The position numbers and the translations under genes are program-made. From NCBI GenBank assembly GCA_008125075.1, contig VLTH01000002.1, positions 1,967,451-2,031,450 of the forward strand: a stretch of DNA of 64,000 nt, read 5' to 3'. The notes under the pieces were generated by a model. That model saw only the letters and a list, made by a program, of their open reading frames with translations, made no database searches and was not told the DNA's origin. Below, piece after piece: positions 17,781 to 25,597 of the stretch; the stretch's first letter is position 1, and the number at the start of each line of letters is the position of its first letter. The stretch is from Acetivibrio alkalicellulosi. GTDB lineage: Bacteria; Bacillota; Clostridia; Acetivibrionales; Acetivibrionaceae.

Positions 17781-18986
17781 ATGATAAATGTTATATCAGG
17801 TGGAGTAACAGCACCTAAAGGTTTTAAAGCATCAGGGGTATCCTGTGGAATAAAGGGCAACAAAAGCAAGGACATTGCTCTAATTTGTTCAGATGATATT
17901 GCTGTTGTTTCTGGAGTATTTACTACTAACACAGTTAAGGGGCACTCACTACAGTTAACAATGGAGCATATAAAAAGTGGTTACGCTCGCGCAGTAGTTA
18001 TAAACAGTGGTAATGCAAATGCTTGTGTAGGAAAAGACGGTGATAAGGATGCAAAAGAAATAGCAGAACTAACTGCTAACCTTTTAAATTGTCAGTCAGA
18101 GAATGTACTTGTAGGTTCAACAGGTGTTATTGGAGTTCCATTAAACATGCCACATGTACGCTCAGGTATAAGAACAGCTGCTTCAAACTTATCTGAAGAA
18201 GGTGGTCGTGATGCAGCTCAGGCAATAATGACAACTGATCTACTTGAAAAGGAAATAGCTGTAGATATCGAAATTCAAGGAGAAAGAGTTAAAATTGGAG
18301 CCATTGCCAAAGGTTCTGGAATGATACATCCAAATATGGCTACCATGATAAGTATTATAACAACAGATGTTAATATTTCCAGAGGGTTATTGGATAAGGC
18401 ATTAAAAGAAGTTATACCTCATACTTTTAACAGAGTTTCTGTTGATGGCGAGACGAGTGTCTGTGACATGGTTCTTATATTTGCCAATGGAGAAGCTGAA
18501 AATTCTGGAATAGTAAATGAAGATATTGAATATAGAACATTCAAGTCTGCCCTTGAATATGTTTGTATCAATCTTTCTAAGTTAATTGCAAAAGACGGTG
18601 AAGGAGCAACAAAACTTGTTGAGATTGGCATTGAAGGAGCTTCAAGTGAAGAAGATGCCTATAAAGCAGTATGTGCAATTGCTAAGTCTCCTCTTGTTAA
18701 AACAGCAATTTTTGGTGAGGATGCAAATTGGGGAAGAATCATAACAGCAGCAGGATATTCTGGTGCAGAATTTGATCCTAATCTAATTGATATTTCTATA
18801 GGTGATTTATTAGTGTGTCGCAATGGTACTGCTTTAAAATTTGATGAGTCAAAAGCTAAAGACATATTAAAAAAAGATGAAGTAACAATTAAGGTTAACC
18901 TTAAAAAGGGTACTTTCTCTGATAGAATGTGGACATGTGATTTTTCGTATGATTATGTAAAAATTAACGGTAGTTATAGATCTTAG
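17781..18986 (+). CDS. argJ: Bifunctional ornithine/glutamate acetyltransferase ArgJ
   Basis: Catalyses transacetylation from N-acetylornithine to glutamate (recycling) and, in bifunctional forms, glutamate acetylation with acetyl-CoA, in arginine synthesis. The 401-aa precursor is self-cleaved at an Ala-Thr bond; the site is present in KGSGMIHPNMATMISII (Thr becomes the N-terminal nucleophile of the beta chain, near residue 192). The oxyanion region VGSTGVIGVPLNM and C-terminal NGSYRS are typical. Ribosome site GGAG is 10 nt upstream of ATG. It is alone here, without argB, argC or argD neighbours, so the rest of the pathway lies elsewhere. Whether it is mono- or bifunctional cannot be read from sequence. 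Confidence 0.97.
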   Translation: MINVISGGVTAPKGFKASGVSCGIKGNKSKDIALICSDDIAVVSGVFTTNTVKGHSLQLTMEHIKSGYARAVVINSGNANACVGKDGDKDAKEIAELTANLLNCQSENVLVGSTGVIGVPLNMPHVRSGIRTAASNLSEEGGRDAAQAIMTTDLLEKEIAVDIEIQGERVKIGAIAKGSGMIHPNMATMISIITTDVNISRGLLDKALKEVIPHTFNRVSVDGETSVCDMVLIFANGEAENSGIVNEDIEYRTFKSALEYVCINLSKLIAKDGEGATKLVEIGIEGASSEEDAYKAVCAIAKSPLVKTAIFGEDANWGRIITAAGYSGAEFDPNLIDISIGDLLVCRNGTALKFDESKAKDILKKDEVTIKVNLKKGTFSDRMWTCDFSYDYVKINGSYRS

Positions 18987-19023
18987 TGAACTCTTTTTGA
19001 AGCCCGTAGTTGCATTTTTATCT

Positions 19024-19200
19024 GTTTAACTGGGTGTATATTTTTTAATATGCCCCCAGTTAACACAGGGTGTATATTTTTTAAGTGAAGAAAAACATGT
19101 AAGAAACATTGTGAAGCATCTACAGGCTCTAAACTACGTAACTTAAGTTTCTGGAATGTTTTTCTTCATATTCACTAAATTTACCCGTTTACACAAATTT
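19024..19200. repeat. argJ 3' hairpin followed by dispersed repeat family R3
   Basis: 19024-19064 folds as GTTTAACTGGG facing CCCAGTTAAC and probably ends argJ transcription. From about 19090 an R3 unit follows: AAGTGAAGAAAAACATG, then GAAGCATCTACAGGCTCTAA, CTTAAGTTTCTGGAATG and TTTTTCTTCATATTCACTAA. The outer parts are inverted (GAAGAAAAACAT against ATGTTTTTCTTC). Full or partial relatives lie at 845-870, 26262-26392, 33868-33895, 36030-36055, 41700-41815, 48445-48515 and 51590-51790. This explains most of the 413-nt argJ-cheW gap; the remainder is AT-rich leader of cheW. Confidence 0.7.
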
Positions 19201-19400
19201 TTATTGCCTATCTTTGAAATAGTTGATATAATAAAAGTAAGACTATCTTATCTCATTTTTATATTCTAATTTATTTTGTTCAAAATTTATTTGACTTATA
19301 TATTTATAACAAATCACTTAATATTTAACAATAACTATTCATTTTATAATTCAATATTTTAAAATAACAAGTTGTTACAATGTAGTAATGGAGGTATATT

Positions 19401-19871
19401 ATGTCGGAGCAATATATAATTTTTCAACTTAATAATGACTATTTAGGAATTAAACTAGACCATGTAAAAGAAATAATAAATATTGATACTGTATTTAAAA
19501 TTCCAAACACCCCAAATTATATAGAGGGACTTATTAATTTAAGAGATAAGGTTTATACCCTTTTTAACTTGAGAAAATTTTTTAATTTGACTACTATTGA
19601 TATAAACTTAGAAGAAAACACTTCGAAAATATTAATAGTAAACATCCACTCATTGTCTATTGGACTTAAAGTTGATATTGTAAATGAAATAACAATAATT
19701 GATGAAAGTAGTATAAATCCGCCTTCTGAGTCTTCTTGTTATTATAATTATCTTGCTGGGTGGGCTCAGATTGATGATAGGGAAATTTTAATTTTAAACT
19801 TGCCTTCACTTATTAAAACAAAAAATACTCAAAATGAAGCTTATATCAATGAAAATTTTCAACATGCATAA
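19401..19871 (+). CDS. Orphan CheW-like domain protein
   Basis: Single CheW-like domain (156 aa) of the type that couples chemoreceptors to CheA. Family signs are EQYIIFQLNNDYLGIKLDHV at the N-terminus, the hallmark (V)KEIINID..IPNTPNYIEGLINLRDKV, and a second beta barrel half ending WAQIDDREILILNLPSL. Preceded by GGAGG at good spacing. No other chemotaxis gene is nearby, so its partner array is unknown. The last 15 residues form a short hydrophilic tail. Confidence 0.92.
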   Translation: MSEQYIIFQLNNDYLGIKLDHVKEIINIDTVFKIPNTPNYIEGLINLRDKVYTLFNLRKFFNLTTIDINLEENTSKILIVNIHSLSIGLKVDIVNEITIIDESSINPPSESSCYYNYLAGWAQIDDREILILNLPSLIKTKNTQNEAYINENFQHA

Positions 19872-20044
19872 TAGTATAATTTATTCATAATGTTTTGAAA
19901 ATAATTTATATATTGATTACAAATATATTTTATGTTATAATTATGAAAATGAGATTTAATTCTTTTCCTGATCCATATTCTCCTAAAATTTGGAGCAATG
20001 TAGTCTCGAATAATTAAATCCAAATTATTAAGGAGGGCTTTCCT

Positions 20045-20257
20045 ATGCCAGATAAGAATTTAATATGCAAAGATTGTGGTTCAGAATTTATTTTTTCCGA
20101 AGGTGAACAAACTTTTTACAAAGAAAAAGGATTTGAAAATGAACCTCAGAGGTGTACTACCTGTAGGCAAGCTAAAAAACAACAAAAAAGAAGCAACAAC
20201 AACTATAACAGAGACAATCGAACCACTTCAAATAGAGGTTATTCAAATAGATGGTAG
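20045..20257 (+). CDS. Small zinc-ribbon protein
   Basis: 70-aa protein with a probable zinc ribbon: CKDCGSEF at residues 8-15 and RCTTCRQAKKQQKR near 37-50 supply two CxxC pairs around FIFSEGEQTFYKEKGFENEP. This pattern is that of the small zinc-binding family PF13451 found widely in bacteria, often near cold-shock genes; function is not established. The C-terminal 20 residues are Arg/Asn-rich, a likely nucleic-acid contact. Excellent AAGGAGGG site upstream. An overlapping +1 frame ORF (20076-20285) is a shadow. Confidence 0.88.
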   Translation: MPDKNLICKDCGSEFIFSEGEQTFYKEKGFENEPQRCTTCRQAKKQQKRSNNNYNRDNRTTSNRGYSNRW

Positions 20258-20303
20258 TTTTTTAGGAGAGTTTTACACTCCCTAAATTTGCTTTTATAAA
20301 TAT

Positions 20304-20339
20304 AAAATAGGATTGCTTAACTTTAGCAATCCTATTTTA
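20304..20339. terminator. Bidirectional terminator between zinc-ribbon gene and ytxG-like gene
   Basis: AAAATAGGATTGC faces GCAATCCTATTTT with a 10-nt loop; A- and T-tracts flank the 9-bp GC-containing stem, so it works in both directions for the convergent genes. Confidence 0.85.
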
Positions 20340-20362
20340 TATTCTAAAAAAACAAAAACCCA

Positions 20363-20755
20363 TTAAAATGTCTTATTTTTTTTATCAAAAGGAAATATTT
20401 TCAAAATGGTATTTACTACTTGCTTTGTTATACTAATAAAGTCAAAAAAATTCCCTGTTGTTTCACTAACACTGACAATTGTCTCACAAATTGAGTCTTC
20501 TATTGCTTCAATAGTTGATTCTGCTTTATCTACTCCTTGTTTAACACTTGTTGTAACATAGTTGACATTATTTACAGTTTCATTAATTTTGTCCTCATTC
20601 TTTTCAACAAGCTTGTCCACTCTTTTAAAAAATTTGTTGACATTTAAAAAAGTAATTGAAATTATAACAATTGCCACTATCAATACAATAATAGCTAATG
20701 CACCTAAAAAATACAAGGTAAATGTCCCTAGATCACTCAAAGATATATAATACAT
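20363..20755 (-). CDS. DUF948/YtxG-like membrane protein
   Basis: About 130 aa. One N-terminal membrane helix (about residues 10-40, LGALAIIVLIVAIVIISITF) is followed by a long amphipathic helix (DKLVEKNEDKINETVNNVNY) and a second hydrophobic stretch, the layout of DUF948 general-stress proteins such as Bacillus YtxG. It pairs with the YtxH-like gene immediately upstream, as in Bacillus. I chose ATG 20755 (MYYISLSDLG) because GAGGGGGT lies 6 nt upstream; the ORF could open at 20770. Role is unknown; stress-linked expression is known for the Bacillus pair only. Confidence 0.85.
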   Translation of the reverse strand: MYYISLSDLGTFTLYFLGALAIIVLIVAIVIISITFLNVNKFFKRVDKLVEKNEDKINETVNNVNYVTTSVKQGVDKAESTIEAIEDSICETIVSVSETTGNFFDFISITKQVVNTILKIFPFDKKNKTF

Positions 20756-20793
20756 TTTAAACCCCCTCATTTTTTTTAAACCAATATAAAACT

Positions 20794-20830
20794 ATTTCAA
20801 AAAGTTTGTTTAAAACAAACTTTTTGAAAT
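20794..20830. terminator. Perfect 18-bp inverted repeat between ytxH-like and ytxG-like genes
   Basis: 37-nt inverted repeat with 18-bp arms and a one-nt centre (arm ATTTCAAAAAGTTTGTTT). It follows the ytxH stop by about 34 nt. AT-rich and lacking a GC-rich stem, it may be a weak terminator, an attenuator between the two genes, or a collapsed R1 repeat, whose ends share the CAAAAAGTTTG word. Confidence 0.55.
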
Positions 20831-20863
20831 AAAAATAATATATAATAGCACATTAGTCATTAT

Positions 20864-21196
20864 TTACTCGCTTATTTCTTCTTTTTCATCTTTCACTTCT
20901 TCTTGATGTTTGTTTGCTTTTAATTCAGAAATCTTATCTTTTACATCATTTAGTGAATCCTTAACATTTTTAAAAACTTTCTTTGTTCCCTCAGATACCT
21001 TATTAGCAGCTACATTAGCATTTTGAGCCAAGTCTTTCCTTGTCTCTTTACCTGATTTCGGTGCTAATAACACTCCTGCCGCCAAACCAACTGCTGCTCC
21101 AACTCCTGCGCCAATGGCAGCATTTTTTGCAGCTTTTTTTCGTACAGCTTTTTTGTTTGCTCTCTTGTTCTTTTCTAACAAATCTCTTAGCTTCAT
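20864..21196 (-). CDS. YtxH-like general stress protein
   Basis: 110-aa protein with a basic N-terminus (KKNKRANKKAVRKKAAKNAA), a short glycine/alanine-rich membrane helix (GAGVGAAVGLAAGVLLAPKS) and the family phrase LLAPKSGKETRKDLAQ, followed by a helical charged tail (KNVKDSLNDVKDKISELKA). This is the YtxH family (PF12732), general-stress or envelope-associated in Firmicutes; molecular role unknown. Strong AGGAGGTG site. An R1 repeat lies immediately upstream, as for the 286-aa gene at 7178-8038. Confidence 0.9.
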   Translation of the reverse strand: MKLRDLLEKNKRANKKAVRKKAAKNAAIGAGVGAAVGLAAGVLLAPKSGKETRKDLAQNANVAANKVSEGTKKVFKNVKDSLNDVKDKISELKANKHQEEVKDEKEEISE

Positions 21197-21220
21197 TTAA
21201 AGCACCTCCTGTTTTTTTAT

Positions 21221-21355
21221 ATACTATTCTTCTTATAAAAGATTGTTTTTTTTAGTAAACTAACTAAATTGAAAATTCTTATAATAAAAGAATTTATAAA
21301 AGACTTTTTTAAGAAGATATAGTTCATGTAACAGCGAACTTATGTATTTGATTTA
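21221..21355. repeat. Dispersed palindromic repeat, family R1, copy C
   Basis: Third R1 copy, same orientation as copies A and B and again placed directly before a minus-strand start codon (25 nt from ytxH). Shared words: ATACTATTCTTCT, TAGTAAAC, TTGAAAATTCTTATA, AAGAATTTATAAAAGAC, TTTTAAGAAGATATAGTTCA. It fills the first part of the 396-nt gap between ytxH and the anti-sigma gene. Confidence 0.7.
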
Positions 21356-21465
21356 GTTATAAATTAATTCACTTAATTATATTATACTGTATTTAATGCA
21401 AAATTCCTAGTAATTTTATGGAAATACAATTTTAAAACTATATCAATTCATTTATATGAGAGGAA

Positions 21466-21558
21466 GGGGCTGTTGCATAATGAATAAAAATCCATTACAC
21501 AACAGCCCTTTTCGTATATTTAAAACTTAATTAAACTTTATTTACGGTCATTATTGAA
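21466..21558. terminator. Terminator-like repeat R5, copy A
   Basis: GGGCTGTTG at 21467-21475 faces CAACAGCCC at 21500-21508, followed by TTTT. The following 50 nt (TTTAAAACTTAATTAAACTT) are also conserved with a second copy at 60424-60513, about 88 percent identical over 90 bp by eye. It ends about 35 nt before the stop of the anti-sigma gene. Terminator activity is likely on the plus strand. Confidence 0.65.
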
Positions 21559-21593
21559 TAAATATTAGTTCTTAGAATAAGCTAAAACCTTTT

Positions 21594-22469
21594 TTAAGCA
21601 TCCTTACCTACAAAAGACACTAAAAATCTTCCATTTACCTTTTGAAGTTCAAAGTTTAGCTGATAATCTGCTGCATCATCATCACTTGTATCGTTTAACC
21701 TTACAAATACCATATAAACCTCACCTTCCTTTGCAACATTTGTAATTTGAGTAAATATAACGTCTCCCTTATTCTGATATATTATTTCATCTTTTCTTCT
21801 ATCTAATTCTAATTTAAATTCATCTGTACACATTTCCTTAATTGTTTCTAAATCCCCTCTGTATTGTGCTCTTATAAAGCTTATTACCATCTCTTGTATC
21901 ATATAATTATCTCTTGGGTCAATTCCCTTACTTGTTTGATATTCTACAATAGATGTTTCTCCAATTGTTTTTATTGTTCTTTTTAACTCTTCATTTTCCA
22001 TCCTTATTTCTACATTTTGTTGCATTATCTCCTTATTTTGCTGGGTTATTTCTTCAATCTCCTGCTTAGCTGCATTAAAATCATTTTGAACATTTCTTAA
22101 TTGCCTTACAACTGGAAGCTCTGGAACATAGTTTGATGCAAATGTTGGAAATGCTATAATAGAGCTTGACAAAAGAAACATAATAAAAAACACAGCTGCT
22201 GCTACACTTGAAAATACTCTTTTAATTGAACTCCCTTTCCTTTGAGCGCTCTTTACTATACTTCTCTCATTCTTACTTAAAATATCTTTCTTAATTATAA
22301 TGGAGTTCTTTATTTCCTTTAATCCACCTATCAGTTCTTTTGTTTCTTCGTATTCTTTTTTGCAATTTTCACATTCATCTAAGTGTTTTTTTATCTTTAA
22401 AGATTTATCTGTATCTACTTCTCCCATTATATACTCTTCAATTAGTTGGTGTACTTCTTTGCAGTTCAT
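21594..22469 (-). CDS. Membrane anti-sigma factor with N-terminal zinc finger
   Basis: 291-aa anti-sigma factor for the ECF sigma encoded just upstream. Residues 1-45 hold the zf-HC2 (ZAS) motif with Cys3, then His/Cys as KKHLDECENCKKEYE. One membrane helix lies near residues 80-105 (VFFIMFLLSSSIIAF). A coiled coil (about 125-165, EIEEITQQNKEIMQQN) leads to an external C-terminal domain (about 185-291) with an NTF2-like look (MVISFIRAQYRGDLETI). The ATG at 22469 follows AGGAGGT by 6 nt, and the gap to the sigma stop is only 4 nt. The signal sensed is unknown. Confidence 0.9.
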   Translation of the reverse strand: MNCKEVHQLIEEYIMGEVDTDKSLKIKKHLDECENCKKEYEETKELIGGLKEIKNSIIIKKDILSKNERSIVKSAQRKGSSIKRVFSSVAAAVFFIMFLLSSSIIAFPTFASNYVPELPVVRQLRNVQNDFNAAKQEIEEITQQNKEIMQQNVEIRMENEELKRTIKTIGETSIVEYQTSKGIDPRDNYMIQEMVISFIRAQYRGDLETIKEMCTDEFKLELDRRKDEIIYQNKGDVIFTQITNVAKEGEVYMVFVRLNDTSDDDAADYQLNFELQKVNGRFLVSFVGKDA

Positions 22470-22473
22470 GTTA

Positions 22474-22992
22474 TTACCTCCTTTCCTTTTTACCATCCAT
22501 CAGTTTTCTCAACTCTTTAAGGCCATTGCTTATACGTGACTTAACTGTCCCCTCAGGTATATCAAGAATATCTGCTATTTCTTTTAGGGGTAAGTCCTGA
22601 AAATACCTTAAAGTAAGCACTACTCTGGTATCATCTTTTAAACAGGATAGTGATTTCAATAAGTCAATGTTCTCATCAGTTCCACTCTCAATAAATCCTT
22701 CACTTTCAATATAATCAACAAAAGTTAATCTTTTATTCTTTCTAAAATGGTCATTACACTTATTTATTAAAATCCTGTTTATCCATGCTCTAAACTTTGA
22801 TATATCCTTCAATGTATCAAAAGAGGAAAACACTTTAAGGAAAGTATCTTGACATATATCCAGTGCATCCCAATTAGAGCGTACTATACCAAGCGCTGTG
22901 TAATAAAGCTCATTATGATATTTTTTTACTAGTAACTCAAAGGACTTTTTATCTCCCTGTTTTGCCGCCTTAATTATCAATTCTGTTTCCAC
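22474..22992 (-). CDS. ECF-type RNA polymerase sigma factor
   Basis: 172-aa sigma-70 family factor with only regions 2 and 4: region 2 about residues 8-80 (YHNELYYTALGIVRSNWDALDICQDTFLKVF) and region 4 about 112-170 (LSCLKDDTRVVLTLRYFQDL... EIADILDIPEGTVKSRI). Start at GTG 22992 is supported by AGGAGGT six nt upstream; the reading frame is open further, to 23031. It is followed by a zinc-finger anti-sigma factor and probably controls its own operon. No matched downstream promoter motif was identified, so targets are unknown. Confidence 0.94.
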   Translation of the reverse strand: METELIIKAAKQGDKKSFELLVKKYHNELYYTALGIVRSNWDALDICQDTFLKVFSSFDTLKDISKFRAWINRILINKCNDHFRKNKRLTFVDYIESEGFIESGTDENIDLLKSLSCLKDDTRVVLTLRYFQDLPLKEIADILDIPEGTVKSRISNGLKELRKLMDGKKERR

Positions 22993-23062
22993 CTCCACAC
23001 CTCCTATAAAATAATGACGCAACTTAAGCACATTTAGTTCATTTGCTATAAAAAAAATAGTA

Positions 23063-23104
23063 ACTCCACCTTATTAAAAAGGTGGAGTCTTAGAAAAAGA
23101 TAAA
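23063..23104. repeat. R4 hairpin repeat
   Basis: ACTCCACCTT at 23063-23072 faces AAGGTGGAGT at 23079-23088, followed by the family tail CTTAGAAAAAGATAAA. It lies between the ECF sigma start and the LiaF-like stop, so it may end transcription of the pspC operon, though no clean T-run follows. Confidence 0.7.
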
Positions 23105-23128
23105 AACCTAGAAAAAATTAATATAAGT

Positions 23129-24061
23129 TTATTCATCAATACCTTTTATTGTTACACTCCCAATCCCCATTTTTATATCTATTTCTATCTTATTTTCCGA
23201 TTCCTCATATGTTTCGGAAACATAATATCCATTATTTTTAATCATGTGCAAGTCTACAATATCCAAAGAATTTAATACACCAGTTGAACTTAATTTAACT
23301 CCTGAATTTTTAGGCACATAAATTTCTAAACCTGACACCCCGGCTTTTACACTTATTTTAGTATGTTCATGTTTTTCACCTACAATAAGTTTCAAACTCC
23401 CAGCACCACCATTTACATCAAGCTTGCCCACTCTTAATTGTGACATGTTAAATTCCTTATCTACAGCTCCTAAATTTAAATTTATGTCCCACAAAACATC
23501 CTGATTTAGAAAAATATAGGAATTTTCATTAGAGATTCTTTTACTTCTTGAAAAAATTTCATCTATATTCCATTTTGTAAAACTACTAGCTGTATCTATC
23601 TTTATATGTGCCCTCTTGTTGTCATCCCTATAAGTTACTACTGGGTCTTCAAAATTAACAGCATTGATATTTCCTTCTATAAGATTAGCATCAGTAGAAC
23701 CAATCATAAGCCTTACAGCTCCGATATTAAGTTGTAACTCTCCAAAATCAGTCTCTTCCCTTTTTACTACTTCAAAAAAATCATTGGCTTCATAATTCTT
23801 ATTACTTGAGTTGTCAGAATTTAAATAACTTAATAAAAATAGTACTATAAAAAAAGTTATCCATGTAATTATTTTTACAAAATAATATTTTTGAAATATA
23901 AGATTTATTCCAGTAACAATAAGGATAGCGGCAATTATATACCCAATATTCCTAATTGCAAAAGATATTACAGAAAAATCAATTACATTAAACTGAATCA
24001 AAATCGCTATTATACCAACAAATATAAAAGCCACCCCTACACCAATACCTTTTGTCTTCAT
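23129..24061 (-). CDS. LiaF-like envelope protein with N-terminal membrane domain
   Basis: 310-aa protein with three or four N-terminal membrane helices (residues about 5-80; GVGVAFIFVGIIAILIQFNV) of the LiaI/LiaF-like type and an external beta-helix domain (about 110-305). The domain has repeated turns such as LQLNIGAVRLMIG, LNLGAVDKEFN and VNGGAGSLKLIVGE, as in LiaF/DUF4097 proteins. Relatives act in cell-envelope stress sensing. It is the last of three genes joined by ATGA overlaps: pspC, a 49-aa gene and this one. Coupling to the nearby ECF sigma system is suggested by position only. Confidence 0.85.
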   Translation of the reverse strand: MKTKGIGVGVAFIFVGIIAILIQFNVIDFSVISFAIRNIGYIIAAILIVTGINLIFQKYYFVKIITWITFFIVLFLLSYLNSDNSSNKNYEANDFFEVVKREETDFGELQLNIGAVRLMIGSTDANLIEGNINAVNFEDPVVTYRDDNKRAHIKIDTASSFTKWNIDEIFSRSKRISNENSYIFLNQDVLWDINLNLGAVDKEFNMSQLRVGKLDVNGGAGSLKLIVGEKHEHTKISVKAGVSGLEIYVPKNSGVKLSSTGVLNSLDIVDLHMIKNNGYYVSETYEESENKIEIDIKMGIGSVTIKGIDE

Positions 24062-24207
24062 GATATTTGATTCCCTCCTTTAGCAACAATAGCAATTCCC
24101 ACCACAATCAAAACAACTGGAAATAAAAACTTCATATCTATAAATTGTCTTAAAAAATAAATTGAACCTAGAATTATAAGACCTACACCTAAATATTTTG
24201 ACTTCAT
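24058..24207 (-). CDS. 49-aa membrane miniprotein duplicated from the PspC C-terminus
   Basis: Small gene encoding 49 residues, MKSKYLGVGLIILGSIYFLR onward, ending AIVAKGGNQIS. It is a clear duplicate of the last 48 residues of the PspC protein just upstream (IGVGLIILGSVFFLSQF ... FAIVVKGRKEAS); the DNA is about 85 percent identical over 120 bp by eye. It begins by an ATGA overlap with the pspC stop and ends by an ATGA overlap with the LiaF-like start, so it is translated in line if the operon is. Two hydrophobic helices are predicted. Function unknown; it may be a stand-alone copy of a PspC/LiaF interaction segment. Confidence 0.8.
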   Translation of the reverse strand: MKSKYLGVGLIILGSIYFLRQFIDMKFLFPVVLIVVGIAIVAKGGNQIS

Positions 24208-24653
24208 GACGCTTCCTTCCTCCCTTTAACAACAATAGCAAATCCCACTACTATTAAAACAACTGGAAATAAAAACTTCGTATTTATAAATTGACTTAAA
24301 AAAAATACAGAACCTAGAATTATAAGACCTACACCTATAAAAGCTTTATTTCTGTCCTTTTTTGAGTAATCCCCAGTATCTCCCATAGTCTTACTAAAAT
24401 CTCTATCTTCATCGTATTCAGTGCTAAAACTTTCAGTATCCTCATTATAAAAGTTACTAGGTTTATATTTTTTCTCACCAGGAATAACAAGTGCCGCTAC
24501 TATATAAGCAATAATCCCTGTTCCTCCAAAAAAAATCGAAATTACAAATCCAAGACGTACTATTGTGGCATCAATGTCAAAATACTCTGCCAATCCTCCA
24601 CATACACCTTCTATAACTCTATTTTTTCTTGAGCGAGTAATTTTCTTTTCCAT
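24204..24653 (-). CDS. PspC-domain membrane protein
   Basis: 149-aa protein with an N-terminal PspC domain (residues about 3-62: KKITRSRKNRVIEGVCGGLA EYFD, GFVISIFFGGTG IIAYIVAALVIPG). A charged loop with acidic residues (65-100) and a C-terminal LiaI/LiaF-type two-helix segment (102-149) follow. PspC proteins act in envelope-stress responses. First gene of a three-gene coupled unit. The start lies near a GGAGGAATTC site. The C-terminal segment was duplicated to form the downstream 49-aa gene. Confidence 0.93.
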   Translation of the reverse strand: MEKKITRSRKNRVIEGVCGGLAEYFDIDATIVRLGFVISIFFGGTGIIAYIVAALVIPGEKKYKPSNFYNEDTESFSTEYDEDRDFSKTMGDTGDYSKKDRNKAFIGVGLIILGSVFFLSQFINTKFLFPVVLIVVGFAIVVKGRKEAS

Positions 24654-24876
24654 TAGAATTCCTCCTTAATAATTAAAGTTTAATATATAACTAACATTCA
24701 GAATTTAAAACTAGTTGTTATTTGATTTTTTGTCCTACATCATATAATACGAGCAGAAATAAAAAAAGTCTTGAAATATTTTAAAATATTTTTTTTGGTT
24801 ATTTACCCAGTAATACTTTATTAATGTCTATATTATTGATATTATAATTCTAAAAGATATTCAAAGGGATGTTATT

Positions 24877-25455
24877 ATGGAAAAAAAAACAATACTTGAA
24901 TGTTTCAATATTTTTATTACTTTTTTTAAAATAGGTGCTTTTACAATAGGTGGTGGTTATGCTATGCTACCTATAATAGAAAAAGAAATCGTTCAAAATA
25001 AAAAATGGATGGAACATAACGAAATTCTTGATACTTTTGCAATAATTCAGTCCATACCTGGAATAATTGCCGTTAATGCTTCTGTGTTTATTGGATTCAA
25101 AAGAGCGGGGGTTAAAGGTGCTATTTTTGCTGCGCTAGGAGTAGTTATACCATCTTTTACCATAATACTTCTTGTTTCTCATTTATTATTTAGCTTCAAA
25201 GATAATACTTACATACAAAATGCGTTCGCTGGAGTACGAGCCGGAGTAACAGCCCTAATACTTGTAACGGCAATTAAACTAGCTAAAAAAGCTTTAAAAG
25301 GATTTCTTTCAATATTGATAGCTACAACTTCATTTACTCTAATAGTATTTTTTAACGTTCATCCTGTTGTAACTATTTTAGCAGGTGCTATAATAGGTGT
25401 TATCGGATACTTTTTATGGTATAGACATACTTATTTAAAACAAAAAAACATGTGA
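24877..25455 (+). CDS. Chromate transporter family, short subunit 1
   Basis: 192-aa half-size CHR transporter with about five or six membrane helices. The family N-terminus is clear: FFKIGAFTIGGGYAMLPIIE, plus IQSIPGIIAVNASVFIGFK. Short CHR proteins work as pairs of inversely oriented halves; the second half is 142 nt downstream. Substrate may be chromate or another oxyanion; not testable from sequence. Ribosome site AAAGGGATG. Confidence 0.9.
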   Translation: MEKKTILECFNIFITFFKIGAFTIGGGYAMLPIIEKEIVQNKKWMEHNEILDTFAIIQSIPGIIAVNASVFIGFKRAGVKGAIFAALGVVIPSFTIILLVSHLLFSFKDNTYIQNAFAGVRAGVTALILVTAIKLAKKALKGFLSILIATTSFTLIVFFNVHPVVTILAGAIIGVIGYFLWYRHTYLKQKNM

Positions 25456-25470
25456 TGTATTGTTTCATTT

Positions 25471-25560
25471 TGCAAATGTGCCATTTATCTTTGAAACAGG
25501 CACATACTTAGACGATATTCATTTTGCTATGTTACTGAACTTTGTGCTCATGAACGTATA
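25471..25560. repeat. Partial R2 repeat between the two transporter halves
   Basis: Degenerate R2 unit: TTTGCAAATGTGCCATTTATC, GAAACAGGCACATAC, TTAGACGATATTCATTTTGC, and GTGCTCATGAACGTATA. It resembles the copy at 56745-56899 most (GCCATTTG, AAACAGGCACAT). It splits an otherwise simple two-gene operon. Confidence 0.6.
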
Positions 25561-25597
25561 AATTTAGCTAAAACTTTGAAAGGATACGGTTAAAATT

